Source of the DNA: Melitaea cinxia
Lineage: Eukaryota; Arthropoda; Insecta; Lepidoptera; Nymphalidae
Length of the DNA: 64,000 nucleotides
Assembly: GCF_905220565.1 (NCBI RefSeq)
Contig: NC_059414.1
Coordinates: forward strand, 5,206,001-5,270,000
Reading direction: 5' to 3'
This document shows, piece by piece, positions 43,993-56,812 of the stretch. The notes beneath the pieces were generated by a model that saw only the letters and a program-made list of their open reading frames with translations, was not told where the DNA came from and did no database searches. The position numbers and the translations under genes were made by a program. Each line of letters opens with the position of its first letter. Position 1 is the stretch's first letter.

Positions 43993-44597
43993 TGGTTTGA
44001 TGTCGCTGTTGTCGTTAAAGATATTCCCATCTAATATTAGAAACTGTACAATAAGTCACGTACCGAATTATCTTCCTAGTTCGAATATTTTAACGAGTAT
44101 TAGTGGCAATAACTACGATCGGAAGCGAAACATGATCTTTAACGCTATGAGAAGACGCTCTCGAATAATAATTACCGATTAATTTACATAAAGCTTTATT
44201 AGCATTTGCTTTAAAACTGAGTAAGTTATTAGTTTAACTAATATATTTTTTAAATGATAATATAGTTTCATATTATATTTTATTTGGTAATTATTGTACA
44301 TGATATTAATATTATCATTATCATTTTTTATTAAAAGTAGGTACTTAACTAACTTTCTCCTGTTTTCTTACAATGTTTGTGCACATATTGTGAATAAATA
44401 GTAGTTTAGTTTTATTATTGTATATTAATCTTACCTCACCTTATTACCTATAGGTTAATTTGACCTATAACTTTTACTGACTATAATTATTTGAGTGTGC
44501 CAAATAATCAAATAAACATGCGATGAATTATAAAGGTCATTATAATTATATTGTTATACATTCATAATGAACTTGAAGAGTTAACTACGTGTTTAAC
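43993..44597. other. Unassigned AT-rich DNA
   Basis: No recognisable element. Confidence 0.4.
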
Positions 44598-44872
44598 TGA
44601 GGTAGGGCACAGTAGGAAATTTTCTACTTAAAATATAGAGCCGCCCGACTAGGGAAGTACCTCGACCATACTGAAGATCACGGCTAAATAATACTGCTTT
44701 CAAGCAGTGTTGTTTTTCTGTTGACGAGTGAGGTGATCAGAGCTCCTGGGGGTATTCAAAACGAACACTGGGGTTGGCAACGCGCTTGCGATGCTTCTGG
44801 TTGTGTCTATAAGCTACGGTAATCGCTTACCATCAGGTGAGCCATATGCTTGTTTGCCGACCTAATTTAATA
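44598..44872 (+). mobile_element. SINE-like repeat, family B (well preserved)
   Basis: Ordered blocks 'aactgaggtagggcacag', 'gaagatcacggctaaataat', 'gatcagagctcctgg', 'ggcaacgcgcttgcgatgct' and 'cgcttaccatcaggtgagcc', with the end 'gtttgccgacctaat'. Confidence 0.8.
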
Positions 44873-46145
44873 TATAATAAATTGAATTAAAGTGCTTTCC
44901 AAATTTTTAAGTATAATTGCACAAATTAGAGTAAACACAATACTTATATCTTTTATTTAAAGAGGAAACAACAAAAATCATAAAATAGAGGATGTGTGGC
45001 TTCCCTTTGTTCGACTTAATTGATCCGAAGTTCCTCAAACAAATTCTTACTTTGTGCGTGTTTCTGTCGAACGTGCCCCATTCCGTTCGCGTGAACGAAT
45101 AATTCTACACCTACCCGTAAAATTGAACACTAACTAGAAGTGTATTTCATGTCTTTTTGAAACGAAAATTGTAATTACATTTTTATTGTTTCTAATAATA
45201 CAATTATTTCTTTGTTATTTTGTAAAAAAAACTTAAAATAAGTTAATGATTTTTATGGGTATCATAAAAGGTATTGGAAGTGCGTTTTTTCATTATTTTT
45301 CGATTATTAAATTAATTGCTCGAAAAACAAGTTTCATACAGAGGCCTCATATTTTGAGTATTTTTTATTTTTAATACTATAATACATGCCAACATACTTG
45401 ACTGTAAGTTTCTTTGAGCAGACACTGGACCTTTATTTTCAATTATTATTCTAATATTACAAAATCAACTATTACACAATTCCAATAAAAAATAATAATT
45501 GATAATATTAAAAATTAACATTTTGCCATTGACTTCAAACTTTTCGTCATGTCAGATGCATCGTACTACGTACGTTGTGTAAATCTCAGTTATTGATTTA
45601 TCGTATTTGTTAAGCTTATAGATACATCGTGATATAACACAACATTATCTTTGTGATGCCGTATATATTTTTTGTTCTTGTAATAGTTATATAACCCTCT
45701 GAAGGATTTCAAAGGCACGTCCATAAGATTTTAGTTCATTTTTTACGTAAAAAGTGCTTCTTTTAAATACATTAAATTAATACTTTTAAAATTAAAATAC
45801 ATAGCCATAATGTAATGTAATAATAATAAATACAACAGCCATTGTTACAATTAGGAAAATTCATTATTTAGAAGTAATCGTAGTAACTGATCATTAAGTA
45901 GGTATCTTCCTACGACTTGAAGTAGTAGAAGCTACGATTACGACGACTTGCTACGGCTCATTGTAATAGAATTGTAGCACATAAATTACGTATAAAATAA
46001 TTTTGTTCAATTTCAAAATTTATTGGAATCTCAATTCTTATAAAAATTATGAGGCGTTAATTTTATTTATAACAATAACACCACACAATCAAAATGCCTT
46101 CAACCTAGTCTGACAGACAAGCTATCAGAAAAATAATATTTGCAG
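44873..46145. other. Unassigned AT-rich DNA
   Basis: No recognisable element. Confidence 0.4.
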
Positions 46146-46191
46146 AAAACATAATGTGTATACATATATTTATGTATACACATTATGTTTT
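46146..46191. repeat. Perfect 21-bp inverted repeat with 4-nt loop
   Basis: The arm 46146-46166 ('aaaacataatgtgtatacat' plus a) is exactly complementary to 46171-46191. Confidence 0.9.
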
Positions 46192-47759
46192 TGTTTTTTT
46201 TATTACATAGATTCTGCACAGTGTTTCTTGATGTTTTTATTATATTTTTACATATTTTTTCAGTTTAGTCACATTTTAATTGAATGCATAGAAATATTTT
46301 TCCTATTAAATTATTTAAGTAAATTTTGTTAAAATATTAATCTAAAGGATTTAAAGCACTTCGTAAACATTAATTACAACTTTAAACTAAATAAGTCGGA
46401 TTTTTTCTCATTAAATAAAGAGGTTATTCAGAAGGATTAAATCGTTCCTTCAACAATCAAGAAGTACAGCTCGGGACGAAACTGTAGACGGAATTTGTTC
46501 AAGAGACTACTGTCCAAAAGGTGTCTTCATTCGTGACGTTTTCATCGCTGCGATTATAAGAAATGCGTTTTTTATGCGCACATTAGAGACGGCTGTAGCC
46601 TGTAGGCATGCGTTTTTGAAACACGTCAAATGGAAAAGACTAGTGATGTGAAGTAAGTATTACTATTAATGAGTTTTATTACTACTTAATAGTAATGATT
46701 ATAACTATTATTAATACTTTTTTGCAAGTATGATATATTCTATTCTAATTTTCGTTTTTTTTTTTATATCTTCAATAATCGAATTGAATTTTTACATCAA
46801 ATTTGAATATATCTCACTTTATACTTAGAGATTTTCCAGATTTTAGAGAAAGTTGAAACAAGCCTAATGTAATAATTTTCATCGCTTGCTCTCTTTGCTT
46901 AAAATTTCGAAGATTGAGATTGAGAAAATGTATTGCCTGGGGCTTAAATTTAATTTATCTGGAGCCGGCTTTGCGTCTTTCGAATTCTAAATAAATAAAC
47001 TGAGTCCCTGATATTTATCAAAGAATATTTATACAAACTAATAACACAGTGAAACCGATAATATACTTAAAATTAATCTACAAGATTTTCTACGAATAAA
47101 AGCAAGAACAGTTATTGTATGCCCTAAAGCGTATTCGATCTCTTTATTGTAATTTAATTCTTAGTATTACCAGAGCTGATATTTTAACGACCTTTAAAGG
47201 CCTACCTTTATTATGAAATTCAATAAATTTGAATTTAAAATAAATCGACTGTATTATTTCAATGCGGTATACCTAGTTTCTTTTTACAAAAAATACACAT
47301 TTATAAACGAAAACTTTGTGTAACAGAAAAATGTATTTAAAATCTTTAGTAGTCCATGAACACAGTGCAAGAATAAAAAGAAGGAAAAAAGTATAGACTT
47401 AGGAAGAGGAAAGACAATCTTGTCGAGACAAAACTTACACTTACAGCTACACTACATTTGCAGAAATTACGTCAAGAAACAAATGATAGAATAATTTTTA
47501 TAAAAACTTAGATACCGCAATATGCCTAATCTTTTTATATGCTTAAGTATATCAAACACAAATTCATTCTTTTTTTAATTTTTTCTTTATTATTTATATA
47601 TAATATTACTATTTACTTATTATATTACATATTTTATTATTATATATTTATTTATACATTTAATACTGTGAGTATTGCGCATGTGAAGATAGACATATGT
47701 ATGTATTTATATGGATTGTACATATTATATAATTAAAGATTATATTATATTTTTAAGCG
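46192..47759. other. Unassigned AT-rich DNA
   Basis: No recognisable element. Confidence 0.4.
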
Positions 47760-47935
47760 GGACAAACCCCTTAAATTCAACAAGCTCCTTTTTGGTGGGT
47801 AGTCTGGAAGAGATCACTATCTAGTGATAGACCGCTCGTTGCATGCGATGTAATTATTTTTTTCCTCTTCAAGCTTTATTCTTATGTAATTGTGTATATA
47901 TGTTACTGTGTACAATAAAGTTATTTATTATCATT
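47760..47935 (+). mobile_element. LINE 3' end, family F
   Basis: 'agtctggaagagatcactat' followed by a small stem ('cactatctagtg'), 'agaccgctcgttgcatg' and the tail '..tgtacaataaagttattt'. A second copy lies at 61.66 kb. It looks like the 3' UTR of a Jockey-like LINE. No coding part is attached. Confidence 0.55.
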
Positions 47936-47960
47936 AATATTATTATTATTATTATTATTC
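47936..47960 (+). repeat. (TAT)n microsatellite
   Basis: Pure trinucleotide repeat following the family F tail. Confidence 0.85.
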
Positions 47961-48419
47961 ATTTATATATCTTTAAAAAGTTGTTTAAGCCTTAATTTTA
48001 TTTTTTAAAGTAAGACTTTTTAAATTAAATGCCGTGCAGTGTGATAAGCCATAAACGGGAAGATCTGTAGAGCTCTCAAACAAACTCATTTTCAGCATCC
48101 TTTGATCATTTTTTTAAAAGTAAATACTGTTTTTAACCAGATTTACTCCATGTACTTTAGAAAACCGGATAATTTCCGTAATCTTATGTTTCTTTTTATT
48201 TCGTCAAATACAATTTTGAATTAAAAACGGTTTTTAGACTAAAATTTATATATTTCTATACAAATCTTATTATTAGGCTCATTGCTACTGTTTTATTTAT
48301 TAACTTTTTAAACTAGATGTTTATAATAATATCTAACACTCTTGGGTTGCAGCTTCTGCACTTTTTGTACAATATCATGAAGTAGGACAAAGCATGAAAT
48401 ATTTTACTCACAATCTGGA

Positions 48420-48608
48420 ATAGCTCAACTGGTGCCTAAACCGGAAGATCATACGGAAGATCACAGTAGAATTAAATAGGGGTAAGGTCGACAATGCGCT
48501 ATTTTGATTCTCTTGGTGTTGTAGACGTCTATAAGACTTCGGTAACCGCCTTTGATCAAGTGGATCGCACGCTTGACGGTAAGCTTGTTGGCATAAAATT
48601 GTGGCTTG
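48420..48608 (+). mobile_element. SINE-like repeat, family B (diverged)
   Basis: 'agatcacagtagaattaaat', 'ggtcgacaatgcgct', 'cttggtgttgtagacgtcta' and 'ggtaaccgcc' follow the family order, with many changes. Confidence 0.6.
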
Positions 48609-48659
48609 TGATATAACATTTGTGCTATTTATATCTATTTTGTTTTAACCTTAAAAAAT

Positions 48660-48920
48660 ATGATAATAAAGCGTGTGTGTACTTATGTACGCACGTAAGA
48701 AGTTATATTTCATTGGCTAGCTAGCTTCAGTGTGTCGGTTTTTCATGGCGGTGTGCGTGCGCATTTATTGGCTAACTAACTTCACGTTGCTAACTTCTTC
48801 TTCGTTGACTAGCTAACTTCAGAGTGTCGGTTTTTTGTGACGGTGTGCTCGCAAATCGTCAAAATTTACTTTCATCATTTTTTTTCTAACTTGCCAAAAT
48901 AAGTATAATTGAAAAACCTA
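48660..48920 (+). repeat. Interspersed repeat, family E, copy 1
   Basis: 'gtacgcacgtaagaagttat', 'cattggctagct', 'aacttcttcttcgttgacta', 'gtgtcggttttt' and 'cggtgtgctcgca' recur in the same order at 60.1 kb. The block 'ggctagctagcttcagtgtgt' is partly duplicated inside this copy. Type unknown. Confidence 0.65.
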
Positions 48921-50784
48921 GGTTCTAGGCTCTTTTCACGGTATCCTCTACTTTTTAATTTTTTTTTTAAATTTAAAATAACTTCTCGGAAACGTTATAA
49001 TAAGTCACTGGGTACTAATATCTTATGAGCCAATAAAAACTACACCTTACATATTTCTTAGTACATTAAAAGTAATAAAACAAAATTAACATCAAAAGTG
49101 CTTACGTTTTGTTGATTTTGATTTTTGTATTAGGGAAAATATTCGAATGATTTTATTTTAAGAACGTCGAATTTACTAATTAACTACCTATATGCCATTT
49201 TCAATACGACAACTTACATAATAATTTGTTCGATCACACGGACACCAATTCAGCTGTTGATTTATTTGGCTTAGTAAATATCAAAGCATATTTTGACGTG
49301 TACTATGTTCGAGCGTGTTTCATATTTATGCCACAGTGTGCGCTATGACTAAATAGATTGCGTGTATACTCGTATGGATTTAAAATTTTATGTATGTCCC
49401 TACATTTGATGCGTTCCTATTTTTTATTTCACGAATATAAGTTTGCGAGTAACACATATTTATACCATATGACGAGTATATTTTAATCTAAAATATTTTA
49501 GAATTATTTGGTGTTTGAAAATATACTTTTATAAGAGAGAAGACTTAAACAATTTAGTAAATTTTAACTTATTAAAACGTATGTAAGAAAAAAACAAAAG
49601 TAAATCTAATTATATAACCGCTTATTTAAAATATTTTTTTTCCATCTACGGACACATATATTCATTGTCCTTCTTATATTCTATTAATAGTTTTTATAAT
49701 TTTAATAAGGGGTTTCAGAACTTTTCCAGTAACCCAACAATATTTCCTATTCTACTGCAACGTACTATAAAACTGCTATGTGTACGATAAAAAGTGTAAA
49801 GTGCGCTAACGTATATCCGCAGTTTGTTGACAGCGCTCTCGATAGCTCTTGGTCTAAAAATAAACCATTATATCGAAAATCTTGTAGCTCTTTGCATTTG
49901 AAAGAGGTTGTTAACTCTTGTGTGTATGGTAAAGTCGGTTTGAGTTTAAATATAACAACGTGGTTTTATTTATTTGTAACAATACTTTTAAATAAAGTAA
50001 ATCTGTGACTGGACTTGGTAAATAAACAGTTAACGATAATTTACCATTGTTCGTAAAATAATTATTTGCTTGCAAACGAAAAAAAAAAAAAAAACAAAAC
50101 AAAATTACATGGATCAGTACCCAATATAATGCTCATTATTAGAGATAGCTCAAAAAGCGCTAGTTGATTTTTTGTAATTAGTTTACTGGTTTTAATTTAG
50201 TGTAAACTGTAAACTATTCGTCATCTGTTCAGAAATTCGAACTTGAAGAGGGAATTACATCATAAACCTAATATAGAATGCATAATTATATTAAACGTTA
50301 AATCACACGTAAAACTTTACAGCACATTTCTGATTCCTGAACATATTCAGCGGAATATTATATGTAATTTTACGTAGCGAACTTAAACTTTAATAATGTT
50401 ATATATTATATAATATATAATGTCATGGTTGTGGAATAGTCCCATCGTCTTTATCTTATTCGTTCGGTATTTAATGTACATATTAGACGAGTCTTAATTT
50501 TCGGCACTTGTAGACTAAACTCTTCACAAATATGTTGTGTAACAATTGTTTTAACTGTTAATTACTGTGTTTACTTTATGTTTAATTTTATTTTTTTGTT
50601 TTTTATCATGGATTGTCAAATGTTTGTTAGAATTTGTTGTGGAAACTTGATTGATTTATGTTATTTTTGTGTTATTTTCATTGATTAGTGTTGTAATAAT
50701 TGTTTGTTTCCCAAATAAAATAAAATAAATAAATAAATAATAACTGCGTTAACTTAATAAAGGTTTTATTTACTTATTTATCAA
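48921..50784. other. Unassigned AT-rich DNA
   Basis: No recognisable element. The ATG-started frame at 49778-50008 (76 codons) has no known domain. Confidence 0.45.
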
Positions 50785-51090
50785 TCGACTTCAAAAAAGG
50801 AGTAGGTTTCTCAATTCGACCGTATATGAACCGATATGTTGACCGATATATGAACCGATATGTTGATGTATGACCGTCTATGTACCGATTTTGATAATTC
50901 TTGTTTTGTTGGGAAGAAGATATCGCAAGGGTGGTACCAAGATAAGGAAATCAGGATCTGATGATGGCATCTCAGAGAAATCGAGGGGTATTTTCGAAAA
51001 TCATAATGACGTCTAGTGTGTTTGTTAATTTTTTTCGTCTACTTGTCGATGTAATTGAAGTCGGTCGGTTTTTTTCGTTTGCTAGCAAAC
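50785..51090 (+). mobile_element. MITE-like element with inverted ends, copy 2
   Basis: Starts 'tcgacttcaaaaaaggagta' and ends 'ttgaagtcggtcgg' plus a T-run and 'cgtttgctagcaaac'. Inside, 'gaaccgatatgttga' is directly repeated. The frames are not coding. Confidence 0.65.
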
Positions 51091-51451
51091 AAAATTATTT
51101 GAAAAGCACACTTACAACATACATATAACAATTTTAAAATTAAACAATATATAATAATAATGTATCTAATATGCATTTTACTTACAAGTGTACATAACAC
51201 TTCGGAATACATCGATTAAAAACACAAGAAATCACAAATAATTATAATATTTAATATACATTAATACAATTTAATATTTGTAATATTAAAATAAAAGTGA
51301 CTAGACACTATATCATCATAACCAAAACAATTAATTTAATTTCGCCCACACACAATTTTAGTTGATTTAAGTTAACTCTGCGCCACATCTTCGCCCACGT
51401 GACATTAATGATTTATGATAATGATTAATGTTTTATATAAATTCGTATATA
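51091..51451. other. Unassigned AT-rich DNA
   Basis: No recognisable element. Confidence 0.4.
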
Positions 51452-51646
51452 CTAGCCGATCGTTGTTTTGCCATATATGTTATTAGCGCCCTTAATCCCT
51501 CCCTTATAACTTAGGGGTATAAAAAATAGATGTTGGCCGATTCTCAGACCTACCCGATGTGCACACGAAATTTCATAAAAATCAGTCCAACCGTTTCGGA
51601 GAAATATTGTAACTAACATTGTGACACGAGAATTTTATATATAAGA
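51452..51646 (-). mobile_element. Non-autonomous Helitron, group 1
   Basis: On the minus strand it starts TCTTATATATAAAATTCTCG and ends CTAG, between host A (51647 complement) and T (51451 complement). The body has 'cgttgttttgccatatatgt' and a C-run. 195 bp, no coding capacity. Confidence 0.75.
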
Positions 51647-51939
51647 TATAAATAGAAAAAGATAGACTAAAGTATTAAATTGAATACTTTTAACATGTAA
51701 TCTAATAAACGGAAGCGAAAGTGCTCTTAAACTTCTCGTTTTTGTTATTGGTTAGGATTCACGCCGTAACTTTTAAGCTGATTATATTAATGAAATTTTA
51801 AATGAATTATAAATTATAATAGGAAGATTATAACAGTTGTTTTATAAATAATATTGCTAGTCAAATTTTGATAATAGAATAATAAGATGGATGATTCTAT
51901 TAGCACTCATTAACCATTTTTTAATAAATAATGTATTTA

Positions 51940-52135
51940 ACATATACACGGTCATCTGTTGCTAGGGTAGGCAACTTAACACTTGCATATTTGGTAATAA
52001 TGGGCTGATAAAGACACATCTTTTTGTATCTAATGTTCATTTAAATAATAGGTATACTACAATCAGACTAGGGGTAAAAACGAACTCACAAAGCACGGAG
52101 CACAAAGCAAATCGCGCGAACGGCAATCGGGTAAT
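51940..52135 (-). mobile_element. tRNA-derived SINE, family C (diverged)
   Basis: Shares 'cacggtcatctgttgctagg' and 'ggcaacttaacacttg' with the 12.2-kb copy. The tRNA-like head is degraded. Confidence 0.55.
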
Positions 52136-53479
52136 TAGGTCATCAAGTTTTTAAAACTATTTCACCGAGTCAACATGAAAAGAATCGTAAGCTCAGCGTG
52201 TCTTAAATAAATAACAACCCAGTAAGACGTTATCGTTGTTGTGTCGTAGTCTATATGTTAGCTACGAACCGCGTCGGATAAAATATAATGCGGACGATTT
52301 GTTTGTTTATCGTATCACGGAGTTTGTTGCCAATACGACTTTTCGTTTCTACAAACAAAGCTATCAAACTCTAGATTAACTATAGATTAGATCATTTGGA
52401 TATTTACACTTTAACTGAAATATTTAAAAATTTTAACGTAGTATTTTATTTTTAAGTTATATAATATGGTATGTTGTTGTAGACAAAGTATAAATAAATT
52501 TACAAAAAATTATCAAGAGTCTTTTCAATAATTATAGCATATAAAATATTATACAAAAAAAAACTTCCATGAGCTGTGCTTGTGTATTGTGTGTTCTTCT
52601 GGAAAAGCACAGGAGTAAATTCTAGTGAGGGTCGTTGAACATAAGTCGCTTATTTTTTTATGTTTTTGGGAAGCCTAAGAAAATAACCATCGCCACGAAT
52701 GCAAGTTCTTTAAAAAACTAAAATAAATAAATGTATTATACATTACAAATTAGATTAAAATTCATTTTAAAAATCAAATATACTGATTAATACTGATAAT
52801 TACATACATTTCGTTTTAATTACTTTAAGATTTTTAATACCTATAGTAAACTTAAGAAGGAGTAACAGTATAAAATAAAATATTCTTAGAAATCAAAAAC
52901 GATTTATTACAAGAAACAGTACACAAGGATGTTATCTTGAAAATAATAAATATTAATTAGTAGTGGTAAGTAGAAATTTAGTAAATGATTGAGATTGATT
53001 AATATTATTGAAATTGTAAATGCATTCTATACTAAAATAACTTGAATATTTTTTCTTAAATATGGATAATTAGTTATTTATAAATAGCGGTTTGAGTGGA
53101 ATCCCCAATTTAAGCTGTGGAGATTACATGGCAAGAGCAAAAAAAATTCTTTAAATAAAAACATATGATTAAACATAGGATAAATTCTTTTTTTCGCTTA
53201 ATATAAAATATAGTAAAATGTGTCAAATCGAAATATTTTTAATAATTTGAGAAATTGTAGGACTATTGTAAAGTTTTAAAATTCAGTGTACAACGTATTG
53301 TGTTATGTAATGTTTTAACATTTACAGAGGACGTCAATCGTATTTTACATATATGTATTCGCATTTCGCAGCGTTCCTCTAGCCACTGCGACCTGATTTC
53401 TTGTTTTTAACAAAGAGAAGATCGATTTAATAAGTTTATAGAACTAAAAGAAATGTGTAGCCACGTAAAATCTGATATT
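52136..53479. other. Unassigned DNA with a SINE tail fragment
   Basis: At 52566-52660 a family A tail Y fragment is seen ('gtgcttgtgtattgtgtgtt', 'gtgagggtcgttga'). The rest is unassigned. Confidence 0.45.
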
Positions 53480-53605
53480 GCGTTGCCAGCTAAGTTTTAC
53501 AGGTGATCACATCCAAATATTGCTGCTCTCAAGTAGTATATTGTACGTTTTTCTTGGAGGGGTCGGGAATAGAGTCAGCAATGCGCACAGCCAAAGCAAG
53601 GGAAG
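53480..53605 (+). mobile_element. SINE-like repeat, family B (decayed)
   Basis: 'tgctctcaagtagtat', 'cttggaggggtcggg' and 'gtcagcaatgcgc' follow the family order. Confidence 0.45.
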
Positions 53606-53924
53606 CCTACTCGTATTTTAACTCAAGTATAAACTCACAAATTATAAAGATTTAGAAATCTTTTAAGCGTTATAACCCAACTAATATTACTTTGGAAAAT
53701 TTTCAAATAAATGTGAATCGTAAAAGTTTACAAAGCATTAAAGTTGAAGCCTCAATATTCGTATCTACACCGAAAGTTATCTATCTTGTACAAAACTTAC
53801 TTTTTTTTTTGCTTTAATAATATTTAGTGTTAAATTGATTATTAGTTTACACATATATATTAACTGTATTTCATTATGTAGGTTCAATATTTTTTTAAAT
53901 AAATAAACGTGTTTAACACATAAC
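53606..53924. other. Unassigned AT-rich DNA
   Basis: No recognisable element. Confidence 0.4.
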
Positions 53925-54212
53925 GCCTACGACGCCTACACACCGACGGTTTGCGACTTGGATTACCGCTCGGGATGGATATTTGTATTTACTAATGTAT
54001 TTTGTTTCCGGGTTGGATGGATGTTTTTGGCGGTCTCCCCATCGTGCCTAAGCTACCGCTCCTGGTTGTTATCATAAATACCTGATAGCGATCGTTACTC
54101 AAAATAGGAATTATATCCGTTAACCCTCTGTGGAGTAGTGTGGTGGATTAAGTTACATCCCGTCTCCTTCATGAAGAAACAGGCCTATGCCGCTGGGTGT
54201 AGCTAAATATCA
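53925..54212 (+). mobile_element. tRNA-derived SINE, family A (head II, tail X), diverged
   Basis: The head 'cgcctacacaccgacggttt' and 'ccgctcgggatggatatttg' match the 13.3-kb copy. The body contains 'gatagcgatcgttactc' and 'aggcctatgccgctggg'. Confidence 0.7.
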
Positions 54213-54511
54213 ATTCATATGTAATAGGTAACTCTCAATGGAACTTTTTACACGCTTTTTATTACCTTCACCTGTTTGTTTGTATGTTTATATGTTTGTA
54301 AGGCTCTTTTGGAGTTCATTTTGAGCCACTTCAAAAGTTCAAATTTCTTTTAAACTTAGTAGACTTATCGAAGACCGATGACAATAAACTAATTTGATAA
54401 AATTATTTCATTATCCTAATTAGGATCGTCACGATTAAATGATTTTTCTTTTTAGATTTGTTTATTTATAAAAGCGTATTTTATAGTTTTTTAGAATTAT
54501 TATCTATTATA
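54213..54511. other. Unassigned AT-rich DNA
   Basis: No recognisable element. Confidence 0.35.
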
Positions 54512-54860
54512 CGACGCCGCGTTGGCGCAACGGTCACAGCCATGGATTGTACCTGTTGCGCTGGCGGTTGCGGGTTCGATCCCCACACATGACAAACATT
54601 TATATTGGTCATACAGGTGTTTGCCGTGGTCTGGGCGCTTGTGCAGTCCTTATGGGTCTCTCCACCGTGCCTCGGAGAGCACGTCAAGCCGTCGGTCCCG
54701 GTTGTTATCATATACACCTGATAGCGATCGTTACTCATAGTAGGGAATATATCAGCCAGTCCGCATTGGTGCAGCGTGGTGGATTAAGCTCGGATCCTTC
54801 TCCTACATGGGGAAAGAGGCCTATGCCCAGTAGTGGGATATTACAGGCTGAAGCGTATAC
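54512..54860 (+). mobile_element. tRNA-derived SINE, family A (head I, tail X), best copy
   Basis: The head has 'gttggcgcaacggtcacagc' (A box) and 'gcgggttcgatcccc' (B box). The body has 'gtttgccgtggtctgggcgc', 'gtgcctcggagagcacgtca', 'gatagcgatcgttactcata' and 'gtagggaatatatcag', and it ends 'cccagtagtgggatattaca'. Pol III promoter elements are intact. Confidence 0.85.
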
Positions 54861-55506
54861 GATAATATTTTCTTTATGCCGTTTCCATAATAGCAGGGTT
54901 ATTAAACTTCAATATGCGTGGAAAAAGTTTTAAACGTACTTATTCAAACTTTCCATGTAACTTATTTACTCGTAGCCATTGTTATGATTTAGATTGTTCT
55001 ATAGCTTTTTAATAGAAATAGTCCACCCGCATAAATTACCTAAGTCAAGATAAAACCATGTTTTATTTTGAATCTTTAGCTATCTACGTAGCAAGTTCAA
55101 CATCCATCCGTCCTCGTACAAACTTTTGCAATTATAATATTAGTGAAATAGGGTAGTTTATTACTAAGGTAAAACAACAGCCGACAGATATACAAATTTA
55201 TAGAATTTTTGACAAACATAAAATATAATACCTGTATAAGGATTACACTTAGGGTCATGGTGAATAGAAGAGTGGCAACGGTGCCTAAGTCCAGTTAAAA
55301 AAAGAAAAAAGAGCTTAAATTAACCTAAATCGGTCAAATAAAGTAATATAGTATAGTAATATAATACGACCGTTATTCCATTAGTTTGAGAGTGTGTCAA
55401 CAGTTTTTTCGTCTATAGTTATTGAAATCTGCGGCAGAAATATCGACTAGTGTCGAATGGTGTTTGCGACAGATTTTTACAAACTTTTTATGTCATATAT
55501 GTTTAT
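54861..55506. other. Unassigned AT-rich DNA
   Basis: No recognisable element. Confidence 0.4.
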
Positions 55507-56027
55507 CTTATAACATACACACGCGGTCGCGTTTTCCTACGGTAAGCAAATTAATTCTTGTGTTATGGGTAACAGCTGACTGATATAGCTAAATGTTTCT
55601 ATATATACAAGCAGTGCCCGCGTCTTCGTTCGCGTGAAATTTAACAAAAAAGTTATTTTCAGTTCGTAGAGTTATAAAACAAATATTAGCCTAAGTTACT
55701 CCTACTACATCAACTATCTGCCAGTGAAAGTCCCGTGAAAATATGTCCAGCCGTTTCAGAGATTAGTTGGAACAAACACACAGACAGACATAACTGTAAA
55801 AAATGTCAATTTGGTATATTATGTATCGTGTATACATCCATATCCATTTAGTAAAAAAGCGGTTATTTTAATATTACAAACAGACACTCCGATTTTATTT
55901 ATATATGGATGGCAATAATCCATATATAAATAAATACGAATTTAACAGACAGACATAGGCGGTAATCTAATCCACTGCCCCTGATCAGAAAGCAGGGCCA
56001 CTACAAACTGCGTCAACGGGCTAGTCA
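55507..56027 (-). mobile_element. tRNA-derived SINE, family C, interrupted by a Helitron
   Basis: The end block 'cacacgcggtcgcgttttcc' and 'ggtaagcaaatt' lies left of 55608, and the tRNA-like head (complement of 'actgcgtcaacgggc') lies right of 55910. Together they match the uninterrupted 12.2-kb copy. Confidence 0.7.
55608..55909 (-). mobile_element. Non-autonomous Helitron, group 2, inserted in a SINE
   Basis: The minus strand starts TCCATATATAAATAAAATCG and ends CTTG (CTAG changed) after 'cgcgggcactg'. The body contains 'ccagccgtttcagagattag', as in the 23.7-kb copy. Confidence 0.65.
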
Positions 56028-56129
56028 ACTTTACTTTACTTACAATTGAACGTTGCTGGAATCTATCTGTAGGCTACAGGAACCGCGTACCAAAAGCTAG
56101 TATTTTTATATATTTATTATATAAAAATA

Positions 56130-56331
56130 CTAGCTGACCCCGCAAACGTTGTTTTGCCATATATGTTATGAAGCCCCTTAACCCCCCCCCCCACTTATAA
56201 CTTATGGGTATGAGAAATAAATATTGGCCGATTGTTAAACCTACCCGTAACCAAATTTTATAAAAATCGGTCCAGCTGTTTCAGAGGAGTGTGGTAAGTA
56301 ACATTGTGACTCGAGAATTTTATATATAAGA
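56130..56331 (-). mobile_element. Non-autonomous Helitron, group 1
   Basis: TCTTATATATAAAATTCTCG start and CTAG end on the minus strand, host A and T at the borders, 202 bp. Close match to 51452-51646. Confidence 0.75.
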
Positions 56332-56645
56332 TTATTTAAAACTCAAATATATCTCCTTACCTTTTGCTTATGTTAGTCGCCTAGGGCTATTTCATTGAGT
56401 TTTATTGAATTTGTTAAGTTCATAACCCTCGTTTTGATTTTACCGCAGTTAAATAAAAGTCCTGAAATTAATTTCGGAACCAGTATGATTAAACGATAGG
56501 TTGGCTCAGTATTCAGGTTAAATGGTTTCGGTCCTCGCATATGATATGATGGGAAAATGAATAGGTAAGATGGGTGTTTGTGATGATGATGGGCATATGT
56601 GTTGTGTTTTTTCCATCATCAGAATAATTATTCCTTTTACACACT

Positions 56646-56812
56646 TCAGCCTATCGCAGTCCACTGCTGGACATAGGCCTCCCCAAGTTTGCGCCACACA
56701 TCCCGGTCTTCCGCAATCCTCATCCAGCCTACACCGGCAATCTTACGTAGATCGTCGGTCCAACGGGCCGGAGGACGTCCCACACCTTCCACACACATTC
56801 CTTTCAAGAAGT
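56646..56812 (-). pseudogene. RTE-type LINE, C-terminal end of ORF2
   Basis: An open frame on the minus strand: 'VGRPPARWTDDLRKIAGVGW' followed by 'MRIAEDRDVWRKLGEAYVQQ' and 'WTAIG' then a stop. This is the conserved C-terminal end of RTE-type ORF2 proteins, beyond the RT domain. Only about 55 codons remain, from a 5'-truncated copy. Its 3' end matches the tail of the family D SINEs. Confidence 0.85.

Noticed and set aside
49778..50008. 76-codon ATG-started frame as a possible small gene
   Set aside because: No homology I recognise. The hydrophobic end is an AT-rich effect, and no promoter or polyadenylation context stands out.
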